Made by a program: the position numbers and the translations under genes. Source: Streptomyces bungoensis (GTDB lineage Bacteria > Actinomycetota > Actinomycetes > Streptomycetales > Streptomycetaceae). From it: DNA of 64,000 nucleotides. Below, piece after piece: positions 1-7,857 of the stretch. The number at the start of each line of letters is the position of its first letter. Positions within the stretch are counted from its first letter, which is position 1. Location: positions 1 to 64,000 of the forward strand of contig NZ_KQ948872.1 of the NCBI RefSeq assembly GCF_001514215.1. Reading direction: 5' to 3'. The notes beneath the pieces were generated by a model, which was not told where the DNA came from, ran no database searches, and worked only from the letters and a program-made list of their open reading frames with translations.

Positions 1-10
1 GCTCGCATAC

Positions 11-655
11 ATGCGCTATGACCTCGTCATCTTCGACAACGACGGTGTGCTCGTCGACAGCGAGCCCATCTCCAACCGGCTGCTGGCCGCCCATCTGACC
101 GAGTTGGGGCACCCGACGTCCTACGAGGAGTCCATCCGGGACTACATGGGGTCGGCGATGCACCGGATCCACGAAATGATCCTGGAGCGGACCGGGCAGC
201 GACTGCCCGACGACTTCGACGACGTCTTCCACGCGCGCGTGTTCGCCGCGTTCGAGCGGGAGTTGCAGCCCGTGGCCGGCGTCGACGGCGTGCTGGAGAA
301 ACTGGCCGCCGACGGGGTGCCGTACTGCGTGGCCTCCTCCGGGAGCCATGAGCGGATCCGGGTGGGGCACCGGTCGGCCGGCCTCGACCGGTGGTTCGAG
401 GAGGACCGCATCTTCAGCTCGCAGGACGTGGGACGGGGCAAGCCGGCGCCGGACCTCTTCCTGTACGCGGCCGAGCGGATGGGGGTCGCGCCGCAGCGGT
501 GCCTGGTCGTCGAGGACTCCCCGCTGGGTGTGCAGGCGGCTGTGGCGGCCGGGATGGACGTGTACGGGTTCACCGCCATGACACCGGCCGCGCGGCTCAC
601 GGGGGCGAACCAACTGTTCAGCACCATGGGCGAGTTGGCTGACCTGCTGGTGTGA
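11..655 (+). CDS. HAD-superfamily hydrolase (beta-phosphoglucomutase/CbbY-like)
   Basis: The 214-residue protein is a typical HAD phosphohydrolase. It has a motif I D9-N-D11 pair in FDNDGVLVDSE (D9 would be the nucleophile), a motif II serine near S110 in VASSGS, the motif III lysine K144 in GKPAPD and motif IV VVEDS at 166-170. The helical stretch at about 18-85 is a C1-type cap like that of CbbY/GPH enzymes. The substrate is probably a small soluble phosphate ester or sugar phosphate, which cannot be fixed from sequence. The start is the ATG eleven bases into the window; the N-terminus MRYDLVIFDNDG is where these proteins usually begin, so the gene looks complete, but its upstream context is not visible. 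Confidence 0.9.
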   Translation: MRYDLVIFDNDGVLVDSEPISNRLLAAHLTELGHPTSYEESIRDYMGSAMHRIHEMILERTGQRLPDDFDDVFHARVFAAFERELQPVAGVDGVLEKLAADGVPYCVASSGSHERIRVGHRSAGLDRWFEEDRIFSSQDVGRGKPAPDLFLYAAERMGVAPQRCLVVEDSPLGVQAAVAAGMDVYGFTAMTPAARLTGANQLFSTMGELADLLV

Positions 656-759
656 CCGTCGTATGACGCCGGCCACCGTCTCGTACCTGACATTCGTCAT
701 GCGGACCTCCGGACGATCGTTCCTACTGCCGGACCCCCTCCGGCGGCGAAGCTGAGGGC

Positions 760-1476
760 ATGACGAAGAACTCGAGCGTGCTGGACAACTTCAGGCCCCT
801 GATCGTCGACGTGGCGGTGCCGCTCGGCTCGTACTACCTCCTCAAGGGCGGCTTCGGGACGAGCACCTTCGCGGCGCTCGCCTGGAGCAGCGTGGTGCCG
901 GCGGTCAGGACCCTGTGGGGCCTGGTCAGGGAGCGCAGGACCAACGCGCTGGCCGGCCTCATCCTGGTCGTCAACGTCGTCTCCCTGCTCCTGAGCTTCG
1001 TCTCCGGTGACCCGCGGCTGATGCTCGCCAAGGACAGCGGGATCAGCAGCGTGGTCGCCCTCGGGATCCTCGTCTCCGTGGCGCTCGGCAAGCCGATGAT
1101 GACCGCGGGCATGAAGCCCTTCCTCATCAAGGGCGACGCGGCCAGGGAGGCCGCCTGGGAGCGCCTCGCGTCCGGGGCCGCCGCCGACTCCGCGGCCTTC
1201 CGTCGGAAGGAGCGCGCGTTCTCCCTCGTGTGGGGGGCGGTGCTCCTCGCCGAGTGCGTCGCGCGCGTGGTGGGTGCCTACACCGTCCCCGTGGACACCA
1301 TGGTGTGGCTGGGCACCGTCGTCCTGGTCGGGGCGTTCGCGGTCGCCTTCGTCGTCAGCGGCGGCCTGGCCGTCGAGCCGATGGGGAGGATGCTGACCGC
1401 CGAGGCCCAGGCCCAGGCCCGGATCGAGGCCGAGGGCCGGAAGACCGGGCGGTCCGCCGTGACCGTCGCCGCCTGA
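760..1476 (+). CDS. VC0807-like integral membrane protein
   Basis: This is a 238-residue polytopic membrane protein with about six hydrophobic segments (roughly 18-35, 40-55, 62-80, 90-110, 148-170 and 175-198) and a charged, Ala/Arg-rich C-terminal tail after about 205. Loop features such as PLIVDVAVPLGSYYLLKGG and WGLVRERR resemble the VC0807 family of small membrane proteins whose biochemical role is unknown. It has its own start 100 nt after the HAD gene and is followed by an MFS transporter on the same strand 80 nt away. The family call is by resemblance from memory; no function is claimed. Confidence 0.75.
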   Translation: MTKNSSVLDNFRPLIVDVAVPLGSYYLLKGGFGTSTFAALAWSSVVPAVRTLWGLVRERRTNALAGLILVVNVVSLLLSFVSGDPRLMLAKDSGISSVVALGILVSVALGKPMMTAGMKPFLIKGDAAREAAWERLASGAAADSAAFRRKERAFSLVWGAVLLAECVARVVGAYTVPVDTMVWLGTVVLVGAFAVAFVVSGGLAVEPMGRMLTAEAQAQARIEAEGRKTGRSAVTVAA

Positions 1477-1558
1477 TCCGCCGGCCAGGTAAAGCTGAAG
1501 GAAATTCACCTTTGGCTGGATCTACCCACAGGTAGCCCGGGGCCCTACGCTCGCCGCC

Positions 1559-2779
1559 ATGACAGATGTGCTGCGGCGCGGCAGGGCCTCGCTGGCGTTC
1601 AGCTTCTTCGCGCAGGGCGTCACCTTCGCACTCCTCGTCACGCGCATCCCGGCCATCCAGGACCGGTACGGCGTCTCCGACGCGCTGCTGCCCGCGTTCC
1701 TGGCCGCCGTGCCGATCCTCGCCGGTGTCGGCAGCGTGACGACCGAGCAGCTGGTGCGGCGGATCCGGCCGAGCCGGCTGCTGCGCTGGTCCCAGCCGGT
1801 GGTGCTGCTGGCGCTCGTCGGCGTCGGGGCGGGCGGGGCGCTGGGCGAGCTCGGCCTGGCCCTGGCCGCGTTCGGACTGGCCGTGGGGGCGCTGGACGCC
1901 TCCATGAACATGCTCGGGGTGAGCCTGCAGCGGACGTACGGGCGCAGCATCATGCTGAGCTTCCACGCCGCCTACAGCCTGGGCGGCATCCTCGGGGCCT
2001 CGCTCGCCTGGGCGGGGGCGCACTGGCACCTCACGCTGTGGGTGTCGTACCTGCCGGTGGTCGCCGTACTGCTGCCGGCGGTGCTGGTGGGCAGCCGGTG
2101 GTACGTCGACGGCGAGGCCGCGCCCGCTCAGGAGCAACAGGGGGAGCAGGAGCGGTCGGGCGGTGTCGTCTTCAGGCTGCTGCTGCCGCTGTGCCTGGTC
2201 ATGACCTTCGCCTACATCGGTGACTCGACCGTCTCCAACTGGAGCGCGAAGTACCTGAAGGACGTGCTGGGCGGCTCGGAGCAGCTGGCGACCGTGCCGT
2301 ACAACGTGTACATGGTGACCACGCTGCTGGGGCGGTCCCTCGGGGACTTCGGGGTACGGCGGTTCGGGGCGGCCGCGGTCGTACGGCTCGGGGCGCTGGT
2401 GGCGGCCGGCGGGTTCGCGGTGGTGGCCGTGGCGCCGGACGCGTGGGCCGGCATGCTCGGATTCACCCTGCTGGGGCTCGGGCTGTGCGTGCTGGTGCCG
2501 CAGACGTTCGCGGCCGCGGGCCGGCTGTTCCCGGGGGCGTCGGACGCGGCGATCGCCCGGCTCAACATCTTCAACTACGTGGGTTTCCTCGTCGGTTCGC
2601 CGTTGGTGGGGGCGCTCGGCGACGCCTGGAGCTACCGGGGGGCCATGCTCGTGCCGATGGTGTTGGTGCTGGTGACATTGGTGTACGCGAAGTCGTTCGC
2701 GGCTCAACCGGACCGATACGGTGGCGGACATGAGCGGCCGCGCACAGCTGATGTGGGACGAGGCAGTAACGGGATATGA
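1559..2779 (+). CDS. MFS transporter
   Basis: The 406-residue protein has the 12-helix layout of a major facilitator. The first helix includes SFFAQGVTFALLVTRIPAIQDRYG, a pattern common in MFS permeases that resemble sugar or drug exporters. A Gly/Ala-rich second bundle follows a charged central loop at about 180-200 (rich in E and Q). The end of the gene overlaps the acuC-like gene by 50-60 nt, which is unusual and implies co-transcription or a later start for acuC. The substrate is unknown. The upstream sequence carries an inverted GTAG...CTAC pair (GTAGCCC, GGGCCCTAC) just before the ATG. Confidence 0.85.
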   Translation: MTDVLRRGRASLAFSFFAQGVTFALLVTRIPAIQDRYGVSDALLPAFLAAVPILAGVGSVTTEQLVRRIRPSRLLRWSQPVVLLALVGVGAGGALGELGLALAAFGLAVGALDASMNMLGVSLQRTYGRSIMLSFHAAYSLGGILGASLAWAGAHWHLTLWVSYLPVVAVLLPAVLVGSRWYVDGEAAPAQEQQGEQERSGGVVFRLLLPLCLVMTFAYIGDSTVSNWSAKYLKDVLGGSEQLATVPYNVYMVTTLLGRSLGDFGVRRFGAAAVVRLGALVAAGGFAVVAVAPDAWAGMLGFTLLGLGLCVLVPQTFAAAGRLFPGASDAAIARLNIFNYVGFLVGSPLVGALGDAWSYRGAMLVPMVLVLVTLVYAKSFAAQPDRYGGGHERPRTADVGRGSNGI

Positions 2780-3902
2780 CTTCGGCCGGAGCCATCCGAT
2801 GGATCCGGTCCGGCTGGAGCTGACCCGGAAGCTGGTGGGTGCCTTCGGGCTCGACCGGGCGATGGAGGTGGTCGCGGCGAAACCGGCCGGGGAGTCGACG
2901 CTGCGGCTGGTCCACCGGGAGGACTACATCGACGCGGTGAAGGCCGCCTCGGTGGATCCCGACTCGGCCGACGGGTCGTACGGGCTCGGTACGCCGGACG
3001 ACCCCGCGTTCGCCGGGATGCACGAGGTGTCCGCGCTGATCGCGGGGCAGTCGGTGGGGGCGGCGGAGGCGGTGTGGCGCGGGGACGCCGACCACGCCGT
3101 GAACTTCTCGGGCGGGCTCCACCACGCGATGCCGGGGGGCGCGTCCGGGTTCTGCATCTACAACGACGCCGCGCTGGCCATCGCCCGGCTGCTGGAACTC
3201 GGGGCCGAGCGGGTGGCGTACGTGGACGTCGACGTGCACCACGGGGACGGGGTGCAGGCCGCGTTCTGGGAGGACCCCCGGGTTCTGACGATCTCGCTGC
3301 ACGAGCATCCCCGGACGCTGTTCCCGCAGACCGGGTGGCCGCAGGAGACCGGCGGCGGCGCCGGCGAGGGGGCCGCGGTGAACGTCGCCCTGCCGGCGGG
3401 GACCGGCGACGCGGGGTGGCTGCGGGCGTTCCACGCGGTGGTGCCGGAACTGCTCGCGGACTTCCGGCCGCAGGTGCTGGTGTCGCAGCACGGGGCCGAC
3501 ACGCACTTCGAGGATCCGCTGGCGCACCTCGCGGTGTCGCTGGACGCGCAGCGGGCCGTCCAGGTGGCGTGCCACGACCTGGCGCACGAGCACGCGGACG
3601 GCAAGTGGGTCGCGCTGGGAGGCGGCGGATACGCGGTGGTCGAGGTGGTGCCGCGGTCGTGGACGCACCTGGTGGGGATCGCCGCGGGACGGGAAGTGCC
3701 TCCGGAGACGGTGATTCCCGAGGAGTGGCGGCAGGCGGTGTACGCGCGGACCCGGGAGTCGGGGCCGCGGCGGATGACGGACGGGCGCTGGCCGGTGTCG
3801 TGGGCGTCCTGGGACGAGGGGTACGACCCCGCCGACCGGGTCGACCAGGCCGTGCTGGCCACCCGGCGGGCCGCCTTCCCGCTGCGGGGGCTGCTGCCCT
3901 GA
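2721..3902 (+). CDS. acuC: acetoin utilization AcuC-type / class I HDAC-family deacetylase
   Basis: This 393-residue protein belongs to the arginase/deacetylase fold. The hallmarks are GGLHHAMP (H134-H135 charge-relay pair), the zinc-site segment YVDVDVHHGDG (D171, H173 as ligands), the later GADTHFEDP acidic stretch, and GGGGYAV near the C-terminus. AcuC proteins deacetylate acetyl-lysine on acetyl-CoA synthetase and similar targets; that role is family knowledge, not shown here. The start is uncertain: GTG at 2721 or ATG at 2730, both inside the 3' end of the MFS gene and neither with a convincing ribosome-binding site. The length is typical for the family. Confidence 0.9.
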   Translation: MADMSGRAQLMWDEAVTGYDFGRSHPMDPVRLELTRKLVGAFGLDRAMEVVAAKPAGESTLRLVHREDYIDAVKAASVDPDSADGSYGLGTPDDPAFAGMHEVSALIAGQSVGAAEAVWRGDADHAVNFSGGLHHAMPGGASGFCIYNDAALAIARLLELGAERVAYVDVDVHHGDGVQAAFWEDPRVLTISLHEHPRTLFPQTGWPQETGGGAGEGAAVNVALPAGTGDAGWLRAFHAVVPELLADFRPQVLVSQHGADTHFEDPLAHLAVSLDAQRAVQVACHDLAHEHADGKWVALGGGGYAVVEVVPRSWTHLVGIAAGREVPPETVIPEEWRQAVYARTRESGPRRMTDGRWPVSWASWDEGYDPADRVDQAVLATRRAAFPLRGLLP

Positions 3903-3909
3903 CCTGCTC

Positions 3910-3928
3910 CCGGGGGCAGGCCCCCCGG
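3910..3928 (+). terminator. short GC hairpin after acuC-like gene
   Basis: CCGGGGG (3910-3916) and CCCCCGG (3922-3928) can pair around a 5-nt loop, directly after the stop codon. There is no U-tract, which is common for Streptomyces terminators. The call rests on the position and the perfect 7-bp stem. Confidence 0.4.
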
Positions 3929-4025
3929 ACCCTCGGCGTGGGGCAGGCGGGCCGCACTAGGCCAACCGAGCCCTCTTCCCCGGTTCCCCTCCCGGCCCCT
4001 CACCCGATCCGCCAGCATCGCACCC

Positions 4026-4841
4026 GTGTCGACCCACGAAGGCCTCCGCGCGCATCTGCTGGCCGCCCGGCTGGCCGGGTGGGTCGGGACCACGCGTGAG
4101 CAGAGCCTGCGCAGTTACCGGCTGTTCGCCGCCCGGGATCCCCGTGTGCTGATCGGGCTCGATCCGGAAGGCGCGTGGGGGCAGCGGGAGTTGCTGGCGC
4201 TCATGGCCTCCAGGTGCGGGGTGCCGGCCGATCCGCGGTACACGTCGGGGCCGGACGCCATCGATCCGGAGCGGACGCTGGCCGCGCTGGACGCCTTCGC
4301 GGAGCGGATCCGGAGCGTGGCCCGGCGCAGGGCGCCGGTGCTGCTCGGCACCGGGCATCCGCACCGGCTGCTCGGGTTCTACGGCGGCCTGGCGGACGCG
4401 CTGTCGGCGGTGGGGTGTGAGGTGCTCACCCCCGCGCAGGGTCGCTGTGTCGACATATTGACCCGGTTCGGTCTACGCACGTACCGGCTCGACTACACAC
4501 GAGGTGTTGCCTTGGTGCGGGAACCGGAGGGCGAGCGCCCCGGTTGTGAGCCGGGTGCCCACAGCCATTCCCCGCTGCCGGTTCGGGTCGCCCTGGCGGC
4601 CGCGGCCGACGCCGGCGGGCCCCTGCCGGAGCTGGTGATCGGCGATCACGGCTGGGTCTGCGGCGCAGGTCAGCTGGGGTTCGAGGCGATCGGGCTGGCC
4701 GACACGGACGATCCGGCGCTGTTCGTCGGGGAGGCCGAGGGGACCGTGTCCGTCGCCGTTCCGGTTGACGACGGGGTGCGGTCTGGTCACTACCTGCCGC
4801 TTACCCGCTACGTACTCAAACGAGCGTGCTTGTCACAGTAG
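4026..4841 (+). CDS. putative phosphatase / conserved actinobacterial protein
   Basis: This 271-residue soluble protein begins at a GTG. It contains TREQSLRSYRLFAARDPRVLIG near the N-terminus, an internal LLGTGHPHRLLGFYGGLADAL block around 110-130 that looks like a phosphate- or nucleotide-handling loop, and LVIGDHGWVCGAGQLGFEAIG with an Asp-His pair near 205-225. Streptomyces orthologues next to bdtA are, from memory, annotated as phosphatases, but no classical HAD or PAP motif is visible. It is the last gene before bdtA. The function should be treated as unproven. Confidence 0.75.
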   Translation: MSTHEGLRAHLLAARLAGWVGTTREQSLRSYRLFAARDPRVLIGLDPEGAWGQRELLALMASRCGVPADPRYTSGPDAIDPERTLAALDAFAERIRSVARRRAPVLLGTGHPHRLLGFYGGLADALSAVGCEVLTPAQGRCVDILTRFGLRTYRLDYTRGVALVREPEGERPGCEPGAHSHSPLPVRVALAAAADAGGPLPELVIGDHGWVCGAGQLGFEAIGLADTDDPALFVGEAEGTVSVAVPVDDGVRSGHYLPLTRYVLKRACLSQ

Positions 4842-4969
4842 CCGCCGATGGGTGCACCTCTTCCCCACTCGCATCACCCGCCCCTACATTGGGGAGTGAG
4901 CACGCAACGACGAAGAGTCACCGGAAGGGGAAGCCGGTGGCCGTCGAGTGCGGAAGGTTCAGGTGTGTC

Positions 4970-5182
4970 ATGGCTGCAGCTGGCGAAAGGCCTCTGAACG
5001 AGGTTCAGTTCCTTACCGTGGCGGAGGTCGCCTCGGTGATGCGAGTGTCGAAGATGACCGTGTACCGGCTGGTGCACAGCGGTCATCTGCCCGCGATCCG
5101 GGTGGGGCGGTCCTTCCGCGTCCCGGAGCAAGCGGTACACGAGTACCTCCGCGAGAGTTATGTGGGGGTGGAGACGGCCTGA
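4970..5182 (+). CDS. bdtA: small excisionase-like HTH DNA-binding protein (BdtA/BldC-like)
   Basis: The 70-residue protein is essentially one winged helix-turn-helix of the MerR/excisionase class: FLTVAEVASVMRVSKMTVYRLV, then GHLPAIRVGRSFRVPEQAV. It resembles the product of S. coelicolor SCO3328 (bdtA, from memory) and the paralogous developmental regulator BldC, which act as small DNA-binding proteins without an effector domain. ATG 4970 is chosen to match that size. An in-frame GTG at 4937 has the better ribosome-binding site (GGAAGGGG about 7 nt upstream) and would add eleven residues including two cysteines. A hairpin follows the stop codon. Confidence 0.88.
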   Translation: MAAAGERPLNEVQFLTVAEVASVMRVSKMTVYRLVHSGHLPAIRVGRSFRVPEQAVHEYLRESYVGVETA

Positions 5183-5186
5183 CGGC

Positions 5187-5205
5187 GCTCGGGGAGACCC
5201 CGAGC
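5187..5205 (+). terminator. hairpin downstream of bdtA
   Basis: GCTCGGGG (5187-5194) and CCCCGAGC (5198-5205) form a perfect 8-bp stem with a 3-nt AGA loop, just after the bdtA stop. It separates bdtA from the bS22 gene, which would then have its own promoter in 5206-5300 (a TAGGCT -10-like hexamer lies near 5238). Confidence 0.5.
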
Positions 5206-5315
5206 AACCCCTCGATTACAAGCTCGGCGCGCGACCGGGTAGGCTGACCCCTCGTAGGTCGTGTGGGCCCATGGCGCCCAAACAACCGAGTGATGAGAAG
5301 TGAGCGAGGGTAGTC

Positions 5316-5414
5316 GTGGGCTCTGTTATCAAGAAGCGGCGCAAGCGGATGGCCAAGAAGAAGCACCGCAAGCTGCTCAAGCGCACGCGCGTTCAGCGCC
5401 GCAACAAGAAGTAA
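5316..5414 (+). CDS. very small basic ribosomal protein bS22 (AURKAIP1/COX24-like)
   Basis: This 32-residue ORF starts at GTG and reads MGSVIKKRRKRMAKKKHR..., ending QRRNKK. More than half of its residues are Lys or Arg. The sequence is almost superimposable, from memory, on the mycobacterial small-subunit protein bS22 seen in cryo-EM ribosomes, and belongs to the AURKAIP1/COX24 domain family. GCGAGGG six nt upstream is a usable ribosome-binding site. A strong 16-bp hairpin follows, so it is a monocistronic unit. Genes this short are often missed. Confidence 0.9.
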   Translation: MGSVIKKRRKRMAKKKHRKLLKRTRVQRRNKK

Positions 5415-5435
5415 GCGGCGCCGCGAGAGCGTGTT

Positions 5436-5471
5436 CCAGTGGCCCCCCACCGGCAGGTGGGGGGCCACTGG
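5436..5471 (+). terminator. strong terminator after bS22
   Basis: There is a perfect 16-bp stem, CCAGTGGCCCCCCACC (5436-5451) with GGTGGGGGGCCACTGG (5456-5471), around a GGCA loop, 21 nt after the bS22 stop. It fits a highly expressed monocistronic ribosomal-protein transcript. Confidence 0.8.
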
Positions 5472-5645
5472 CGTCTTCCGGGAACCCGCGTCCGGGCGGT
5501 ACCGGCATATTCCGTCTGGGGAAATTCCGCCGCCCCGCGCCTCGCGTGGTCATCACAGCGCAACACCGAGCCGCTAAGTTGACCGCACACGGGGAACGCG
5601 GCTGGGACCAGGTTTCGCACGAGGTCGGGAAGGAAGGCGCTGATC

Positions 5646-6719
5646 TTGGGGAAGGTCGTGCTCGTCACCGGAGTCGCCCGGCAGCTCGGCGGCCGGTTCG
5701 TGCGGCGCATCCAGCGGGACCCCGAGGTGGAGCGGGTGATCGCCGTGGACGCGGTGCCCCCGGCACACCACCTGGGCGGGGCCGACTTCATCCAGGCCGA
5801 CATCCGCCAGCCCGGGATCGCCCGGGTGCTGGCCGAGACGGGCGCCGACACGGTCGTCCACCTCGACGTGACCGGGACCGCGCTGGGCGGCGGCAGCCGG
5901 GCCACGGTCAAGGAGACCAACGTCATCGGCACGATGCAGCTGCTCGGCGCCTGCCAGAAGTCGCCGGCCGTGCGGCGGCTGGTGGTGAAGTCCAGTACGA
6001 ACGTGTACGGGTCCGCGCCGCGCGATCCGGCCGTGTTCACCGAGACCACCCCGCCCAAGTCGCTGCCCAGCGGCGGGTTCGCGAAGGACACCTGCGAGGT
6101 CGAGGGGTACGTGCGCGGGTTCGCGCGGCGGCGGCCGGACGTGGCCGTGTGCGTGCTGCGGTTCGCGAACATCCTCGGGCCGACCGCGGACACCCCGCTC
6201 GCCTCCTACTTCGCGCTGCCGGTCCTGCCGACCGTGTTCGGCTACGACCCGCGGCTGCAGTTCGTGCACGAGGACGACGTCGTCGAGGTACTGCGCATCG
6301 CCTCGCACGAGCCGCGCAGGGGCACGCTCAACAGCGGCACGTTCAACATCGCCGGGGACGGGGTGCTGCTGCTGTCGCAGTGCTCGCGGCGGCTCGGGCG
6401 GCCCACCGTGCCGCTGCTGCTGCCCGCGGTCACCTGGGCCGGCTCCCTGGTGCGTACGCTGGGCATGACGGACTTCTCGCCGGAGCAGATCCGGCTGCTC
6501 ACCCACGGCAGGGTGGTGTCCACCGACCAGATGCGCGAGACGCTGGGTTTCACGCCCAAGTACACGACGGCGGAGACGTTCGCGGACTTCGCGCGCAGCC
6601 AGGGTCCCGGGCTGCTGCCGCCGGAGGCCCTCGCGGGGGGCGTGGACCGGCTGGCCGCGCTCGCCGCGAAGGGCAGCGGACACCTCCCGACGCAGAGCGC
6701 CAACCAGAGCGCCAACTGA
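5646..6719 (+). CDS. NAD-dependent epimerase/dehydratase (SDR-e family)
   Basis: The 357-residue protein is an extended short-chain dehydrogenase. It has an N-terminal Rossmann segment VVLVTGVARQLGGRF (a modified GxxGxxG, with the second glycine replaced), an acidic residue ending beta2 in VIAVDAV, and a catalytic-site region VKSSTNVYGS in which the YxxxK of typical members is not obvious. It then has the ADTPLASYFALPVLPTVFGYDPRLQFVHEDDVVE block typical of actinobacterial UDP-sugar-type epimerase homologues. The start is TTG 5646, supported by GGAAGG about 8 nt upstream. The next gene (acyltransferase) begins 11 nt after the stop, so the two form an operon, possibly for lipid or envelope modification. 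The substrate is unknown. Confidence 0.82.
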   Translation: MGKVVLVTGVARQLGGRFVRRIQRDPEVERVIAVDAVPPAHHLGGADFIQADIRQPGIARVLAETGADTVVHLDVTGTALGGGSRATVKETNVIGTMQLLGACQKSPAVRRLVVKSSTNVYGSAPRDPAVFTETTPPKSLPSGGFAKDTCEVEGYVRGFARRRPDVAVCVLRFANILGPTADTPLASYFALPVLPTVFGYDPRLQFVHEDDVVEVLRIASHEPRRGTLNSGTFNIAGDGVLLLSQCSRRLGRPTVPLLLPAVTWAGSLVRTLGMTDFSPEQIRLLTHGRVVSTDQMRETLGFTPKYTTAETFADFARSQGPGLLPPEALAGGVDRLAALAAKGSGHLPTQSANQSAN

Positions 6720-6730
6720 GGAGCGCAGCA

Positions 6731-7786
6731 ATGGCGGACGCCAAGGTCATTCCGTTCGACGACGACCGGTCCCGCGGGGGTGCCGCCCAGCGGCCGTCGC
6801 GGCGCCGCAGCGGGGCGAGCCGGCGCGGCACGGCGGGCGAGGGCGCGCCGGTCCACGAGGTCCAGTCCCTGCCGACCAGGGCGACGGCGCAGGAGGAACC
6901 CGTGACCTCGCAGGAGCAGCCGCCGGCCGGGCCGCGGGACGACGACGGCGGGCTGGAGCGGCGCGTCGCGCGCGGCCTGTCCTTCCTGCGCCGCCGGCTG
7001 ACCGGGGACTACGAGGTCGACGACTTCGGCTACGACGAGGAGCTGACCGACCAGGTCCTGATGTCGCTGCTGCGGCCGCTGTACGAGAAGTACTTCCGGG
7101 TCGAGGTGAAGGGCATCGAGAACATCCCGGTGGACGGCGGTGCGCTGATCGTCGCCAACCACTCCGGGACGCTGCCGCTGGACGGGCTGATGCTGCAGGT
7201 CGCCGTGCACGACCACCATCCGGCCGACCGGCACCTGCGGCTGCTGGCGGCGGACCTGGTGTTCGTGCTGCCGGTGGTCAACGAGCTGGCCCGCAAGCTG
7301 GGGCACACCCTCGCGTGCGCGGAGGACGCCGAACGGCTCCTCGCGCAGGGCGAGCTGGTCGGGGTCATGCCGGAGGGCTTCAAGGGCATCGGCAAACCCT
7401 TCGGCGAGCGCTACAAGCTGCAGCGGTTCGGCCGCGGCGGTTTCGTCTCCACGGCCCTGCGGCAGGGGGTCCCGATCATCCCGTGCTCGATCGTCGGGGC
7501 CGAGGAGATCTACCCGATGATCGGCAACGCCAAGACGCTGGCCCGGCTCCTGGGCTTCCCGTACTTCCCGCTGACGCCGACCTTCCCGTGGCTGGGGCCG
7601 CTGGGCGCGATCCCGCTGCCGACGAAGTGGACCATCCAGTTCGGTGAGCCGATCGCGACGGACGGCTATCCGCCGGAGGCGGCCGAGGACCCGATGCTGA
7701 TGTTCAACCTGACCGACCAGGTCCGCGAGCAGATCCAGCACACGCTGTACAAGCTGCTGGTGCAGCGGCGGTCGGTGTTCTTCTAG
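6731..7786 (+). CDS. PlsC-like lysophospholipid/glycerol-phosphate acyltransferase
   Basis: The 351-residue protein has a disordered, Arg/Ser/Glu-rich N-terminal 75 residues and then an acyltransferase domain. NHSGTLPLDG is the histidine/aspartate motif, with the wider His-Asp spacing seen in monoacylglycerol acyltransferase-like members. GVMPEGFKGIGK is the substrate-binding block (PEG), and GVPIIPCSIVGAEE is the fourth conserved block. The domain has no predicted membrane spans but should sit at the membrane surface, transferring acyl groups in phospholipid or storage lipid synthesis. It is probably co-translated with the epimerase upstream. The start ATG 6731 follows GAGGAG ten nt upstream. 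Confidence 0.88.
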   Translation: MADAKVIPFDDDRSRGGAAQRPSRRRSGASRRGTAGEGAPVHEVQSLPTRATAQEEPVTSQEQPPAGPRDDDGGLERRVARGLSFLRRRLTGDYEVDDFGYDEELTDQVLMSLLRPLYEKYFRVEVKGIENIPVDGGALIVANHSGTLPLDGLMLQVAVHDHHPADRHLRLLAADLVFVLPVVNELARKLGHTLACAEDAERLLAQGELVGVMPEGFKGIGKPFGERYKLQRFGRGGFVSTALRQGVPIIPCSIVGAEEIYPMIGNAKTLARLLGFPYFPLTPTFPWLGPLGAIPLPTKWTIQFGEPIATDGYPPEAAEDPMLMFNLTDQVREQIQHTLYKLLVQRRSVFF

Positions 7787-7800
7787 CTCTCGTCCGTACG

Positions 7801-7842
7801 CCTGTGGGGGCGCCCCTGCTCGGAAAGGGGCGCCCCCACAGG
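7801..7842. terminator. bidirectional terminator between acyltransferase and rsbN
   Basis: CCTGTGGGGGCGCCCC (7801-7816) and GGGGCGCCCCCACAGG (7827-7842) form a perfect 16-bp stem with a 10-nt loop. It lies between the convergent acyltransferase (+) and rsbN (-) stop codons, so it can serve both transcripts. Confidence 0.8.
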
Positions 7843-7857
7843 GGTGTTTCCGCTCTG

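Noticed and set aside
697..2731. Long minus-strand open frames opposite the membrane protein and MFS genes
   Set aside because: They are His/Pro/Gln/Arg-rich antisense readings of GC3-biased genes, with no domains and poor starts.
5300..6730. Long frame continuing upstream from the acyltransferase
   Set aside because: It runs antagonistically through bS22 and the epimerase in another frame and is Arg/Ala/Gly low complexity; the acyltransferase starts at 6731.
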